A stretch of DNA of 64,000 nt from Carettochelys insculpta. Lineage: Eukaryota; Chordata; Testudines; Carettochelyidae. Position numbers and translations under genes: made by a program. Below, piece by piece: positions 12,713-25,220 of this stretch; position 1 is the first letter of the stretch, and every line of letters starts with the position of its first letter. The stretch is taken from positions 255,796,501 through 255,860,500 of the forward strand of contig NC_134137.1 of assembly GCF_033958435.1 (NCBI RefSeq). Direction: 5' to 3'. Under the pieces are notes generated by a model that saw only the letters and a list, made by a program, of their open reading frames with translations, did no database searches and was not told where the DNA came from.

Positions 12713-13010
12713 TGAGCAAACTTTTTATGTTGGGCCTCACTTTACACCCCTGCAATTGACCCCCAACCTACTTAAGTAATCCAAACTGATAAAAATTTGG
12801 TTATGGTTACATGGAGAAAAAAAATACCACCCTTTCAGCACATATAAGAAAATAGGTATGTAGACCGTAAAAACTTTATTAATTGATATATAAAGGTGAA
12901 TACACTTTCCTAAAAACAGTAATATATCTTAACATTTCTAATGAGATGGATGAGCCTAAGATCCGGCAGCTGATAGCACCCCGCCCTCCCGCCAGGGGGC
13001 CCATCTCCTA
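12713..13010 (+). mobile_element. hAT-like non-autonomous repeat, copy 1
   Basis: Begins caggggtgagcaaacttttt, the usual start of this repeat type. Its right half (cacatataagaaaata..., gatggatgagcctaa) is the reverse complement of 49700-49865, so the two copies belong to one family in opposite orientation. Confidence 0.65.
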
Positions 13011-13465
13011 CTTGCACACTGCTGATATATACTCACCCTTGCAACTTTCAGTGGTGTACTGCTCCACAATTAAGGATACCCAAAAAAGGAACTCAAAATC
13101 AAGAAATGAAATTCCATGTTAGACAGAATATGTGATGACTTTACTCATTAAAGAATATACAAACAAAAACAACACTAAACAGCATGTCTAATAGTGAGAC
13201 TTAAGTGCTAAGCTCTTTTTATTCATTCACAGCATAGTAAACACTGCAAATATTTTCTCTAAAACAAAGGAGAAAAACAGCACTACGTGCATTTACTAAT
13301 AATCCCAGTTTCATAAACTGCACCACAGACAAAAATACATCTTTTTGGCTTACACATGGGGACTCTACATTTTGGCTTAAGGAGATCAAAACTGCACCAC
13401 ACACTAGTGTGCTGAGCTGTAACTACTTTACATGAATGTTGCAGATGTAAAGTAAAAATACTTAT

Positions 13466-13722
13466 GCTATGTCTACACTACCTCTTGTGTTGGGGGAAAA
13501 ACCACACTCTTTAGTTACAAGTTTTGCCAGCATAAGTGGTAGTGTGTGTGCAGCATCATGTTGACTGGAAATCTTCTGCCGCCAACACAGCTATTGCACT
13601 CACTGAGTGGTGGGTTACTTATGTCAATGGACGAGCACTCTCTTGTTAGCACACAGCAATTAACAAGAGATCTTATGGCAGTGCAGCTGTACTGCTGTGA
13701 GGTGTTCTACTGTAGACATAGC
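13466..13722. mobile_element. MITE with 12-bp perfect terminal inverted repeats
   Basis: Left end gctatgtctaca, right end tgtagacatagc: an exact inverted pair enclosing 257 bp of non-coding DNA. No gene. The tctacact-type ends relate it to the other small elements in this window. Confidence 0.8.
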
Positions 13723-14553
13723 CTTAGTTGGTATTAACGTAATCCTCTTAAACAAGGACTAAATTAACACCAACAACGTACCTTTTAGATCATATCCACA
13801 CAAGGGTATTACACTACAGCACGCTAGTGTGTGCTGCAATTCACACTCCTGTAGTTGAAACTGTAGCGTCATGCAGACATAATCTAGCTCCATACAGAGA
13901 CTGCAATTCCAAGCCACCTATGTGTGAATTAAAAATAAGGGAATTGCTAAATGATGACACATGCCTGGGTTAGCGCTTTCCTCAAGTTAAGTAATTGTCT
14001 GTCTGTAAACCTTTTCAAGAAAAATGCACACTTCAATGGAACAAACAATTCCATGGCACTCCCACGTTTCAGGTGAACTGATTGCTCATGAACGTCACCC
14101 CTTCCCGCCAACCCACTGGAGACGGAATGCAGCATTTAAACCATGTCCCAGATCCAAAAGGCTCCTGTCCTCCCTCCCTCCTTGCCAGAATATGAAGGGG
14201 GAAGGCTCCCCACCAGTTAATTTGGGCCAGGAAGTAGCATTTCAGCTGTCTCGCAGCATGAATGGGCTCTTGCTAGACTGGCATTTCCTCTTGAAGCAGC
14301 TCTGCAAAGAGCCACAGCGTAGGGGTGGGGCCAGGGATTCACCAACCGCAAACCAGCTGGGACCCTATGCTGTTTGGATCACACGTACATAGTGCAAAAG
14401 CAACATCAAAGGCTGTTTCTGTCTAGCCTATCCTGCATAAACAGACGGTGATGAGTGTTCTGCACTCCAGTGTGTGTGTGTGTGTGTGTGTGTGTATTTA
14501 TTCATTTATTGTATATTATATATTTGTTTTCAACTGAAAACGAATGACCTCAC

Positions 14554-14654
14554 CTTAAAAGCATATTTGCGGTTAATATGATCCTCAGAAGAAAGCACTG
14601 ATATCTGAAAACTAGGTAGAAGTATGCTCCCCAATATTCCCTCTTCTTTTTCAT
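14554..14654 (-). CDS. PLEKHA5: PLEKHA5 exon: middle of PH domain
   Basis: This 101-bp exon encodes (D)EKEEGILGSILLPSFQ, then the SSEDHINRKYAFK segment, covering the central PH strands. The acceptor is ATTTTAG|AT and the donor AAG|GTGAGG. The two leading bases finish the Asp codon of the previous exon and the exon ends in phase 0. The frame stays open past both splice sites by chance, so a longer reading frame over this place is not the coding limit. Confidence 0.93.
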
Positions 14655-17600
14655 CTAAAATATAATATTCAATTAGAAGAACAGTTTTATACACATAGTA
14701 TATACATTTAGACTTCCCTTTCCCATGACAAGTGGATATATTTTTAATGCATTGAAAAAAATCAGAAATTTTGACTATATTTAGTGTTTGATGACTGATT
14801 TTAATAGTTGGCCAGTACCACGGAGAATGAGAGAAGCGTTTTATTTTGATAGATTGATTGCTTAATGCATTAACTTCAATTGACACAGAACAGTGGCAGA
14901 GGAAGTTAATGAGGAGAGGGAAAAAGATAGGACATGGACCCAAGCAACTGGACTGGATATTGGAACCACCCAGGGAAATGAGTTAGGTAGGTGTCTTGGA
15001 GCCGGTATGCAGCAGGTGCTACTAATGTGTTGGCAGGCAGCCATCAGAGTCAAGTTTAACCCCAACTCCCCCTTTGCCTCACATTCACGTTCTCACTTAG
15101 CCTAGCTGCAATAGAATGTCTCAGCAGTGAGTGCCCCAGCAGCCTTGCTCAAGATAGGGAGTCAGACCCAGGTTCATGTCTGGATAACCAGAGATGGTTT
15201 CTTTTTAAAATGTTTCTACGGGAAACCATAATAAATATTTGACTAATCAAGCATTATGGGAAATTCAATTGCCCTCTGAAGACTTGTATTGAACTCAGAT
15301 ACTGAATTTGACCACTGAAGTGGAAAACAGAATTTTAACCCTGTTTTAACTACATCTCTCAATATAACAACAACTAAGGAGTTGCTAAAATGTTCTTATG
15401 TTACATGCATTTACTAAAAACACCCCCACACTAACAACACATTGTGACTACTGGAGAAATATGGAAGCCGAAGAACCTGTAACTCAGAAATTACCAGGTG
15501 GAATGCTGCATTTCACTGACACAGTGGATGTCTAGCCTTAATATAACTTATTTACGTCCACAGATGACACAATTTATTCATAAGTTATATTAGATACCTG
15601 CCTCTGACAGCTGTAAAGTAAAATTATGTCATTTTTCCAGATTGAGCACACAGTGTACAAGGTAAACTACAGTAAAAGAGCTATGCCATTAATGTCCAAA
15701 TACAAATCTCTTCACAATGTACAAGGGTAATGTCTTCACATTACTACTTTGAGGATAAATATTTTAATGTAACAAGAGCATTTCACTACATCAACAATTT
15801 ACAGAACAAAAACGAATGCTTAAATATAACATTAAAAGGTGCAGAACAAGAAAGGGAACAGATTTTGTCCTTTTAACTAAACATTCATTTCAATTCTGTT
15901 TTCCTGAAAGCTAATATTTCTACTATCTATAACAAACAAATTTACAGAAGAATAAAATCCTAATTCTCTTCTTTGTTCATTATGTATTCATTATTATCTG
16001 TCTGAAGACAAGTCCTGATTCTGCAAAGGTCTGTGCACATGACTAATCCTACAGATGGCACGTGACTCTCATTTTGGTGAGGCTTACGTGAACACCAGAA
16101 GATCCACAGAAGCGATAGAGCATGGCCTCCTGCCTCTCCTGTCCTCCACTCCTTAGCTGAGTTACTCCAGCACTAGCATGTACATCAGGAGAAAGTGCAT
16201 CACTGCTGGGCCAGCCAGTGAAATACTGTGCATGATGATGCTGCAGCAACTCACCTAAGGAGTGCTGGAAAGCGTGTGTGTGTGTGTGTGTTTGACTTCT
16301 AAAAATAGAAGGACATACACTCCCCATTTTTTGTGCCTTAAGGGCAAGTGACAGGACAGGTCACAGAGGAACAAGCTGAGGGAATCTGGGGAGAAGTGGA
16401 ACAAGGATGGTGCCTCAGAGGAGAGATGGGACAAGGGCAGGGCCACAATCTGGGTGCCAGTGGGGCCCCCATACTTCCAAGGTGCTTCTGGTGCAGGACT
16501 CCAAAGGCAACTGGCTGGTGAGCCTTCAATGGATCTGATCCATACTACTTCTGCACTTCTTGCTCCCTGAATGGCCAGGCTCTTATATGTGAGATCCATG
16601 AGTAACTTCAGTGAAACCAAAGAGACTTGTCCATATGCAGATCTTTGCTGATCAAGGCCTAAATGTGAAATGCTTCCAGATCAGAATAACCGTATTTTGC
16701 ATCCAATTTGCACACATGTAAAAAAGACTGAAAACAAGAGGTCTGTGTAGTTCAAAAGCTTGTTGCTTTCACCAAAATAGGTTTGGTCCAATGAAAGATA
16801 TCCACTCATGGTCTTTGAAAAAGTGTAAGGCAAAAGACAGGTGACAAAGGAAGCAGTTGCACCACACTGTTTATTCAGTACAGCTTGCTAATATATGAGA
16901 GCAGAAACACATTGAAGAGAGTTTTTAAACATGCTGGCCCCTGAGCCAATTTGCACATCCTTTATAATTAGTGACTGAAGTCAGGCATATTCAATTACAA
17001 CACAATGTTTTAAATCCCAGATGACAACAGTTTATACTCAGTAATATATTTATGCTTCTCTAACATTTTAACTGGATTGAAGACCTACAATACAGACACT
17101 ACAAAGCGCACTTTCTGTTGTACAAGAACTGTTCCAAGTTTCTACAGAATTTCAGATTTATACCACTAGAGCAGTGTAATGCATATCTGACATTATAGCT
17201 GCATGTCAAGGAAGCCAGCCCCAAAACTGGCCCGTAGGAAGGCCGTGGGTTTTGGGGCTGGCTCTCACTCACCAAGCTGTTAGCACACACAGTCCAGGCA
17301 CCCCAGCACACAAACAAAGGGCAGGGTGTGTCTGGGGGAAAGGGTCAGAGAGCAGAGTGGAGACCAAGCAGCTGCCCTGTAGACACGGTGAGTATCAGAG
17401 CTTCATACTCAGCATGGCCAGGGGACAGATGAGACTCAACATCCTGGCAGCTGGGATCTTACAGGTCAGCTTTGCTCCCTGCTCTGGGCAAACTGCGCAT
17501 CAGCTAGGTGGTACTGATGCAAGAAGGAACACATTCAGCCAGGTACGAATGGTACTGCTGGCCACCAAAATTACTGTCTGAAGCATGACTCCTCTGCTGC

Positions 17601-20600
17601 GGGGAACAATAGGAAACATCTGGCAGATTTCTGGGACCTGAGCCAAGCAGGGGCTGCATACACACAGGAAGGCAATAAGGCTTGGACTCTTCAGCCTGGG
17701 CAGGGCCTGGGACTTTAGTTTTGAGACCTACATTAGCCCAATTATTGTGTGAATACAAGGTAGGGGTAGGGGGCTAAGAGGACTGAATTCAGTATAAACA
17801 CACACGAAGTGCCATGGAGCTAGCCTTGAAGTTCGGGTTAATAGACTTGAGCTAGTAGGAATGGTGTTAGTGCTTTAAAAACAGCTAAGAAGGTAGCTCA
17901 TTGAAGCTGTGGCTTGGGCTGGAACTTGGGCTCTGAAACCTATACAGATGGCAGGGTTAGAGAGCCCAAACTGCAGTCTGGACAGCTCTCTGCAGTTTCA
18001 GCTCAAACATTTAATTTCTAGAGCACTAGGAGGGGGGGCCCTGCTACCCCAGATCTGTCCATCAGGGCTGGAAAGCCTAATAGCACTACCCACGCCCACA
18101 TAAAAGCACTACCCGCTTTTGTTACTGAATAGTTGTGCATATGGGGAACTGGTTTTGTTTTTTACCCTATATGATGCCATGCTTATAATTTCCAATTTTT
18201 TAAAAATCTGGTTCTCATAGTATGAGCTTTTGTCTATGTTACTCTGCCCACTGAATCCATCTTCATCTTTACAAAGAGAAGGGAATCTTCTTATGCTATA
18301 AGATTTTTTGCTGTGGCAAGCAGTATCTTTTCTTTGTGAAAGCACTCAGTCTTATCTCACAGTGAAACAGATAAACAATGAATCATATAACAACAGAGCT
18401 GGAAGAGGCCTAAAAAAGCCATCAAGTCCAGCCCCCTGCTCTAAGCAGGACCAAACCCATCAGATCAGCCCCACCAGGGCTTTATGGAGGCGAGACTTAA
18501 ACACCTCCAGGGATGGAGACTCCACTACTTGCCTGAGTAGACCATTCCAATGGTTCACCACCCTCCTAGTGAAAAAGTTTTTCATAAATGTACACCCTGG
18601 ACCTTTCCAACCACAACCTGAGACCACTGTTCCGTGTTCTGCCATTTGTGACCACTGTGAACAGCCTCTCTCCAGCCTCTTTGCAGCCTCCCTTCAGTAA
18701 GTTGAAGGCTGTTATCAAGTCCCCCCTCAGTTTTCTCTTCTGCAGACTAAACAGTTCCAATTCCCTCAACCTTTCTTCATAAGTCATATGCTCCAGCCCC
18801 CTAATTATTTTGGTCACCCTCTGCTGGACCCACTCCAGCGTATCCACATGCTTCCTACAAATGGGGGCCCAGAACTGGACACAGTACTCCAGATTTGGCC
18901 TAATGAAAGCTGAATAAAGAGGAATAATCACTTCTCTGGATATACTGGCAACGCTCCTCTTTATGCAACCTAATATGCCATTAGCTTTCTTGGCTACAAC
19001 AGCACACTGTTGACTTATGTCCAGCTTCTCATCCACTACAACTCCCAGATCCGTTTCTGCAAAACTACCATCAAGCCATTCGGACCCCAGCCTGTAACAA
19101 TGCTTGGGATTCTCCTGGCCCAAGTGCAGGACTCTGCACTTGCCCTTATTGAACCTCATCAGATTTCTTGCAGCCCAGTCTTCCAATTTGTCTAAGTCAG
19201 TCTGGACCCTGTCCCTACCCTCCAACATATCTATCTCTCCCCCTAGCTTAGTGTCATCCACAAACTTACTGAGGGTGCAATCCAACCCCTCATCCAGGTC
19301 ATTGATAAATATGTTGAACAGAACTGGACCCAGAACCGAACCTTGGGGACTCCACTAGAAACCGAACACCATCCCAACATTGAGCCGCTGATCACTACCC
19401 TCTGGGCCTGACCTTCTAGCCAGCTTTCTATCCTTCTTACCTTCCATTTATCCAATCCACATTCCTTTAACTTGCTGATAAGAATATTGTGGGAGACCAT
19501 ATCAAAACCTTTGCTAAAGTCGAGATAAATCACACCCATTGATTTTCCCCTACCCACAGAGCCAGTTATCTCATCGTAGAAACTAATCAGATTGGTCAGG
19601 CATGACTTGCCCTTCATGAATCCATGCTGACTATTCCTGATCACTCTCCCCTCCTCCAAATGCCTCAAAATGACTTCCTTGATGAGCCCCTCCATGATTT
19701 TTTCAGGGACTGATGTAAGACTGACTGGCCTATAGTTCCCTGGATCATCCTTCTTCCCTTTTTTAAAGATGGGCACTACCTTTGCCTTTTTCCAATCATC
19801 TAGGATCTCTCCCGATCTCCACAACTTTTCAAAGATAACAGCCAAGGGCTCGTCAACAACATACACCAACTCCCTCAGAACCCGAGGATGAATTAAGTCC
19901 GGGCCCATCCATTTACGTACATTTAGCTTTTTTTAGATAGTTCCTAACATGTCCTTTCCCCACCAAAGGCTGTCCACCTTCATCCCACAATGCATCACTT
20001 ATCGCATTAGTCCGGGAGCTGTCTTTGTCCGTGAAAACAGAGGCAAAGAAAGCATTAAGTACTTCAGCTTTCCCTACATCATCTGTCACTGGGTTACCTC
20101 CCTCATCCAGTAGGGGACCCACGGCCTCTCGATCACCTTCTTCTTGATAACATGCCTGTAGAAACTTTTCTTGTTATCCTTCACATTCCTCGCGAGTCGC
20201 AACTCCAGTTGCGCTTTCACCTTCCTGATAAACTGCCCTACATTCTCAAACTATATGTTTATACCCCTCCCTGGACATCTGTCCCAGTTTTCACTTTTTG
20301 TAAGCTTCCTTTTTGTGCCTAAGTTTGCCAAGGATTTCCCCATTAAGCCAGTCTGGTCTCCTACCAGATTTACTTCTCTTGCTGCTCTTCATGACAGTTT
20401 CTTTCTGTGCCTTCAATAGGGCTTCCTTAAAATACTGCCAGTTTTCGTAGACTCCTTTTCCCTTCATGGTAGCATCCCAGGGGATACTGCCTATCAGGTT
20501 CCTGAAGGAGTCAAAGTCTGCTTTTCTGAAGTGCAAGGTGTGTAATTTGTTGCTCTCTTTCCTTCCTTTGGTCAAAATCTGGAAGTCTACCATCTCATGA

Positions 20601-23600
20601 TCACTGCTTCCCCAGTTGTCCCCCACCTCTACCTTCCCTATTAGTTCCTCCCTGTTTGTAAGCAGCAGGTCAAGCCGCGCACGACCTCTGGTCGGGTCCT
20701 TCAGCACTTGTACCAAGAAGTGATCCCCAACATTCTCCAGAAATTTCCTGGACTGCTTGTGTACCACCGTATTGGTTTCCCAACAGATGTCAGGGTAATT
20801 GAAGTCCCCCATGATAATGAGAGCTCACAATCTGGAAACTTCTCTCAGATGTCTAAAAAAAGCCTCATCTACCTCAGCATCCTGATTTGGCGGCCTGTAG
20901 CAGACACCAACCACCACATCTCCAGTGCTGCCTATACCACTAAGCTTGACCCATAGATTCTCAACAGGCTTTTCTCCTATGTACTGGAGTTCCAAGCAAT
21001 CATAGTGCTCTCCTACATACAGTGCAACCCCTCCTCCTTTTCTCCCTTGCCTGTTCTTCCTGAACAGTTTATACCCTTTCGTGACAGCGTTCCAGTCATG
21101 CGAGTCATCCCACCAAGTCTCTGTTATTCCAATCAAGTCACAGTTCTTGGACTTTAAGCGTGAAAAATTACTGTGAAAGCAAGTTTCCTTTTTACCCTTA
21201 AATCGGGACTAAACACTAGATTTTAACATGGCAAAATTTTGGACTAAACCTTATCAGCCTTTTAAAACTGGTATTAGTTTCAGATAGACAAACAAAAATA
21301 CCATCTGAAATCAGAGAGCAAATAAACATTTCCTCCTTTTCACCTAAGTCCCTACATGAGATAGCACTAACCTAGCATAAACAACTTCAGAAAGACATGG
21401 TTTAGAATTTGCTAGTTGTGTTTCAATAAGCATTTCTCATAACTATAAAATATTGTTGAAACACTTGATTTAAATACATACCAGTAATGAAACAATATTT
21501 ATCTGAAACTTTGACTTCTTACTTTATATAGATTAAGTTACTCTGCTTTAATTTCTGTCTGTCTAACATTGTTTAGTTTATGATTAACACCTTCAGCAAA
21601 GAACGAATGGAAAATTGGAAAAAAAGACCTCACGATGCATAGTTTTTAATTCATGTTTAATCATTGAGTGGACTGCTCCATTAGACCTCAGAGCCCAAGT
21701 TTCAATTTTAAAGCATCATCAACACAGCTATTAGTAAGAGTGGTAGCGTGAGCCCAGCGAGCAGAAGTCTATTGATTTAGGCTGGGATGCTTTCTGTGGT
21801 AGGCTGTGTAGATATACCACCACCCCCAGCCCACACCCAACTTATGTTTGGAAAAAAAAAATCACTCAACCAACCTAGAATATTAAACAAATAAAACTTC
21901 CATGGGCTTTGCAGACATACCCTTACAGGGCTCCCTAAAAGCAGCCAAATGTTACAAGAAAACCACAGAATATGCCCTGGCCACTCAGTGAAATAAAATG
22001 ACCAAAGCTCAACCAATGTCTCCATATCTAAATTATAGTTCTACTGAGTAGGCTAATTTTGACTCGGCAGTGGTTTATCCAGCAACATGTAATCTTTCAA
22101 GTGACAATTACAAGCACTCCAACATTTTCAGAATCTGAACTAATAAGAATTACCAGAAAAGCTATTCTGCTCTGAGACTTCTGAGATTTAGTTTACCTTA
22201 TTAACTTAGAAATGTGCTGCACGTGTTTCAAACAATCATCATAACCATTTTCACTGCAGAACAAACTGAAAATGCCACACCCCTCAGCGACAGCCCAAAA
22301 CTACTGAACAGTTTTGAGTATCTGAATTACTACTTGTTCCTCTTCCCTCATGAGTAACCCTAAATCATTAGTACATTCTGGTATTTTTGTTTCACCATTC
22401 GCTCCTCCTAGCTTCACCAACAGTATTAAAAATGGAGACTGCAAACATCGTATACAATATTTTTACAATTTCAGACATCTGATGCGGAGCATTCCTTCTG
22501 ACTTTTCCCACCTCTGAGCAGAATGAATTTTCTTATGAGCACCAATGTGGAGGTGATGTGCAACACAACACCTTTATACTGGTGCACATAACAAAACTCA
22601 TATAGAAGGAGTGGGCCCAAGGGGTTCAGATTTGTAGCAGAGAGTGGTGAGGCATGAGTGTGGAGGCTCTGACAGCTGGTAAGAGATCTAGTATTCGGCT
22701 GGGATTGAGTGGTTTTGGGTGCAGAAGGTGGGCTCCAGATTTACAGAGGGGCTTAGGCTGGGATTGGTGTGCAAGAGTGGGTGCAGGTTCTGGGATGAGT
22801 GTGCATGTTTTGGGCTGCAGGAGGATCTCTGGGCTGGAGTGGACATCAAGGTAGGGCAGGAGGCTGGGGCTACGGCTAACCGTGGCAGCTCCATGGTGGG
22901 GCCAGGGAGGAGGAACTCTTCCCCATCATCCGCAGCAGCTTCAGGACTTAGGGAGAGATCTCTCTCTCTGCTGCAGTCCTGAACAGGACTTAATGGGAAC
23001 TTGGCTGATGAGTATCCAAGAGAACTGGGTAAATTGCAGAAATGTCTTTTGCCTCTCCACTTTCTATTAGCAAAAGCATCACTGTTCCTGCCATTCATAT
23101 CTGTCTAGTCAGCCCCCCACATAATCAGTTTACCCTTTTGTGGTGGAAAACAAAATTTACCTTGTCATAGCCACCCACAAACAAATAGTTTTAAAAACAT
23201 ACCAGTAAGGTAGTGAAACATTAGGAGTCAATTAATTATGTAACATTTTGCTCTGCTTGGCAAAGAAGGCTTTGACACAACCAATTAAGAAAGGGAAAAT
23301 TGCCCCAGCACATTTAAGGAGTGGCACCCTTTGTTTTAATAGAGGAGTTACCATTTTAAGCCATAGATGACAGGGATGGGAAGGGCAGTATTTACACTCA
23401 AAGCTGTGGCAGAAAAGCCCCTCGTTATCTGGACCAGGTGAGCTTGTGGCAAATGTCCAGTAAAGGAACGCCACAGGGCATGGATTTGGTGATCTCATGA
23501 AACGGATTAGTAAAATAATTTAAAAAGAGCAGAGAGAGGGGAATTGGGGTTCCTATGACCGGTAAGGTAGTGAGTCAGCCCCCTTCATTATAACCTGCTC

Positions 23601-24056
23601 CTGCATAGGACAGGGGCCATTGGGTCCCAACAGTAGATTGTCTGGGACCAGCATGGGCATAGGGGCAATCTCCTGAATATATGGCAAAGGTTATGGAACT
23701 ACTTGCACTGTACTAGTCTGACACATACTCCCAGATATTAAGTAACATGCAGCCTAATTAAACCGCCTCCAGTGTGTCCTGTCCTCCTCTGGCATACTCA
23801 TACACAATGTCAGCAGGTTGTGGTGACCTGAGAAGTGGCAGCTAGTTCTACTGGTGCATTGATTTTACATGTCAAAATAACCGTATGCTCTTTGCAACTT
23901 TTCACTATTTACAAGACAGAATTAACTTTATTTTAAAGGCTCAATTTAGCGGAGAAGGGAACAGTTTATGTCAACAACTCTTTCAAAAGTTTTGAAAGAT
24001 GCAAAAATTCTCATTTCCAAAGTAAAATGAAAGAAAGTTTTCTAAAGAAAACTTAC
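14655..24056 (-). other. PLEKHA5 intron, 9.4 kb
   Basis: Mostly unassigned intronic DNA (14655-18375 and 21159-24056), with a (GT)n run near 16273. The one clear element is a CR1 at 18376-21158. The GC-rich piece near 22620-22980 has no recognisable family. Confidence 0.65.
18376..21158 (-). mobile_element. CR1 LINE, 2.8 kb, 5'-truncated
   Basis: On the minus strand the copy starts inside the apurinic endonuclease of ORF2 (CDLIGITETWWDD at about 21140, MGDFNYPDICW at about 20810, SSDHEMVDF). It continues through reverse transcriptase (YRPVSLTSVPEKIMEGLI, DFSKGFDMVSH, then [10 protein letters not shown] for the catalytic F-x-D-D motif at about 19260). It ends with the CR1 C-terminus (RRVVNHWNGLLRQVV) and 3' UTR. 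At least three frame breaks, near 20820-20830, 20150-20290 and 19250-19290, show it is inactive. The protein similarity is still high, so it is one of the younger CR1 copies here. 5' truncation is normal for target-primed insertion. Confidence 0.95.
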
Positions 24057-24129
24057 CTCTGTAATAGAAGAGACATAGATCAGAAAGCACAAACCATCGT
24101 TTCTTCCACAGCTTCATACCAGTACTATC
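24057..24129 (-). CDS. PLEKHA5: PLEKHA5 exon: PH domain strands 1-3
   Basis: This 73-bp exon encodes DSTGMKLWKKRWFVLSDLCL and then FYYR. It is the classic second and third strand of a PH domain, with the K-x-W-K-K-R-W-F-V-L core that contributes basic residues to the inositol-phosphate pocket. It starts in phase 0 after ATGTAG and ends with one base of a split Asp codon before GTAAGT. Confidence 0.93.
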
Positions 24130-25039
24130 CTACATTAAATCAAAGTATTCAAGTAAGCATTTTTTCAGACTATCAACAATTAATTTCTCATACTGAAAAC
24201 AGATCCCCTGGTTTGCAGTGATTTTATGACATCCATTGATTTTCTGAAGAGCAGGTTTTCTGTACATTTGATTTCTTAACACAATTCTTACTTTAAATAC
24301 CAATCTGATTACCTAGAAGACTTACATTGATATGATCTATGCACACATGACATACAAGCCCATTATTTTAGGACCCTAGAGACTACAATTTACAGTGAAT
24401 GGGAAGGAGGAAATAAATATTTCTGCTTTTTTAGAGAAACTATGTGAGCCAATATTTTAAAAGTTATGCTTATTTTTGTTGCCTTTCACAGAGTGTGCGA
24501 CAAACTCCCCACACTGCCTGAATTCATACACACAGAGCAAATTTCTCTCCAACATAAAAAATTCTTAAACCAATTTAATTTGCTTGTATGTAATGTAACC
24601 TATTTGCAGTACGTTTCTCAGACTGAAGAACTGCCATCACTACCTGCACTGTATGTACGATGAAGCTCTGTAGTGTGCAGATCCTGGTAAAATAAGATTT
24701 AATAAATATGTTAATCTACTCCAAGAAGGGCATGTGTGAATTTTAAAAATATTCTCACAGAGGGTTTAAAGTGATATTCAAGGATGGCACTTCAGTAAAA
24801 CTCAAAGCTTTATACACATACAAACAGGAAAATATTTTATGCAAAAATAAAGAAGAGTCATCATATTTTGGCCTTTTTCAAACTTTGCTCCCCAGATAAA
24901 AAAAAATAAACATTACCCAGAGTGTAAAACCTACTTTTTCTGAATAATTTTATCTATATTTAGCAATCACTCTACCGCTGAAAGTTGTTATAATTAGAAT
25001 ACTTGGCACTTATTAAAATCTTGCATCAGAAATGCTATA

Positions 25040-25220
25040 CAAAACAGTAATGAATTAAGGTTCACTACACTGAGGTATTCATATTCCACAGAGATGAAAA
25101 CAAGTACATAAAGGTCAACTGGCTTGCCCAATCAAGGTCACACACTGTATCAGCAGTGGGACTAGAATGCAGGAATCCTGAATCCCAGTACTGCACTTTA
25201 ACCATAAGAGCATTAACTTT
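25040..25220 (+). repeat. MIR-type CORE-SINE remnant
   Basis: The phrases cttgcccaatcaaggtcaca, then cagcagtgggactagaatgc and a cccagtactgcactttaacca ending follow the order of the MIR core and tail. This is an old amniote repeat, so it marks an intron segment that predates the turtle-specific insertions. Confidence 0.65.

Larger units (their letters stand above)
12405..14553 (-). other. PLEKHA5 intron within the PH domain, 2.1 kb
   Basis: Holds a hAT-like repeat (12713-13010), a MITE (13466-13722) and a (TG)13 run at about 14469-14494. The stretches 13011-13465 and 13723-14468 are otherwise unassigned. Confidence 0.7.

Noticed and set aside
14530..14943. 137-codon minus-strand frame over a PH-domain exon
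   Set aside because: Only 14554-14654 is coding; the remainder is intron open by chance, as shown by the splice sites.
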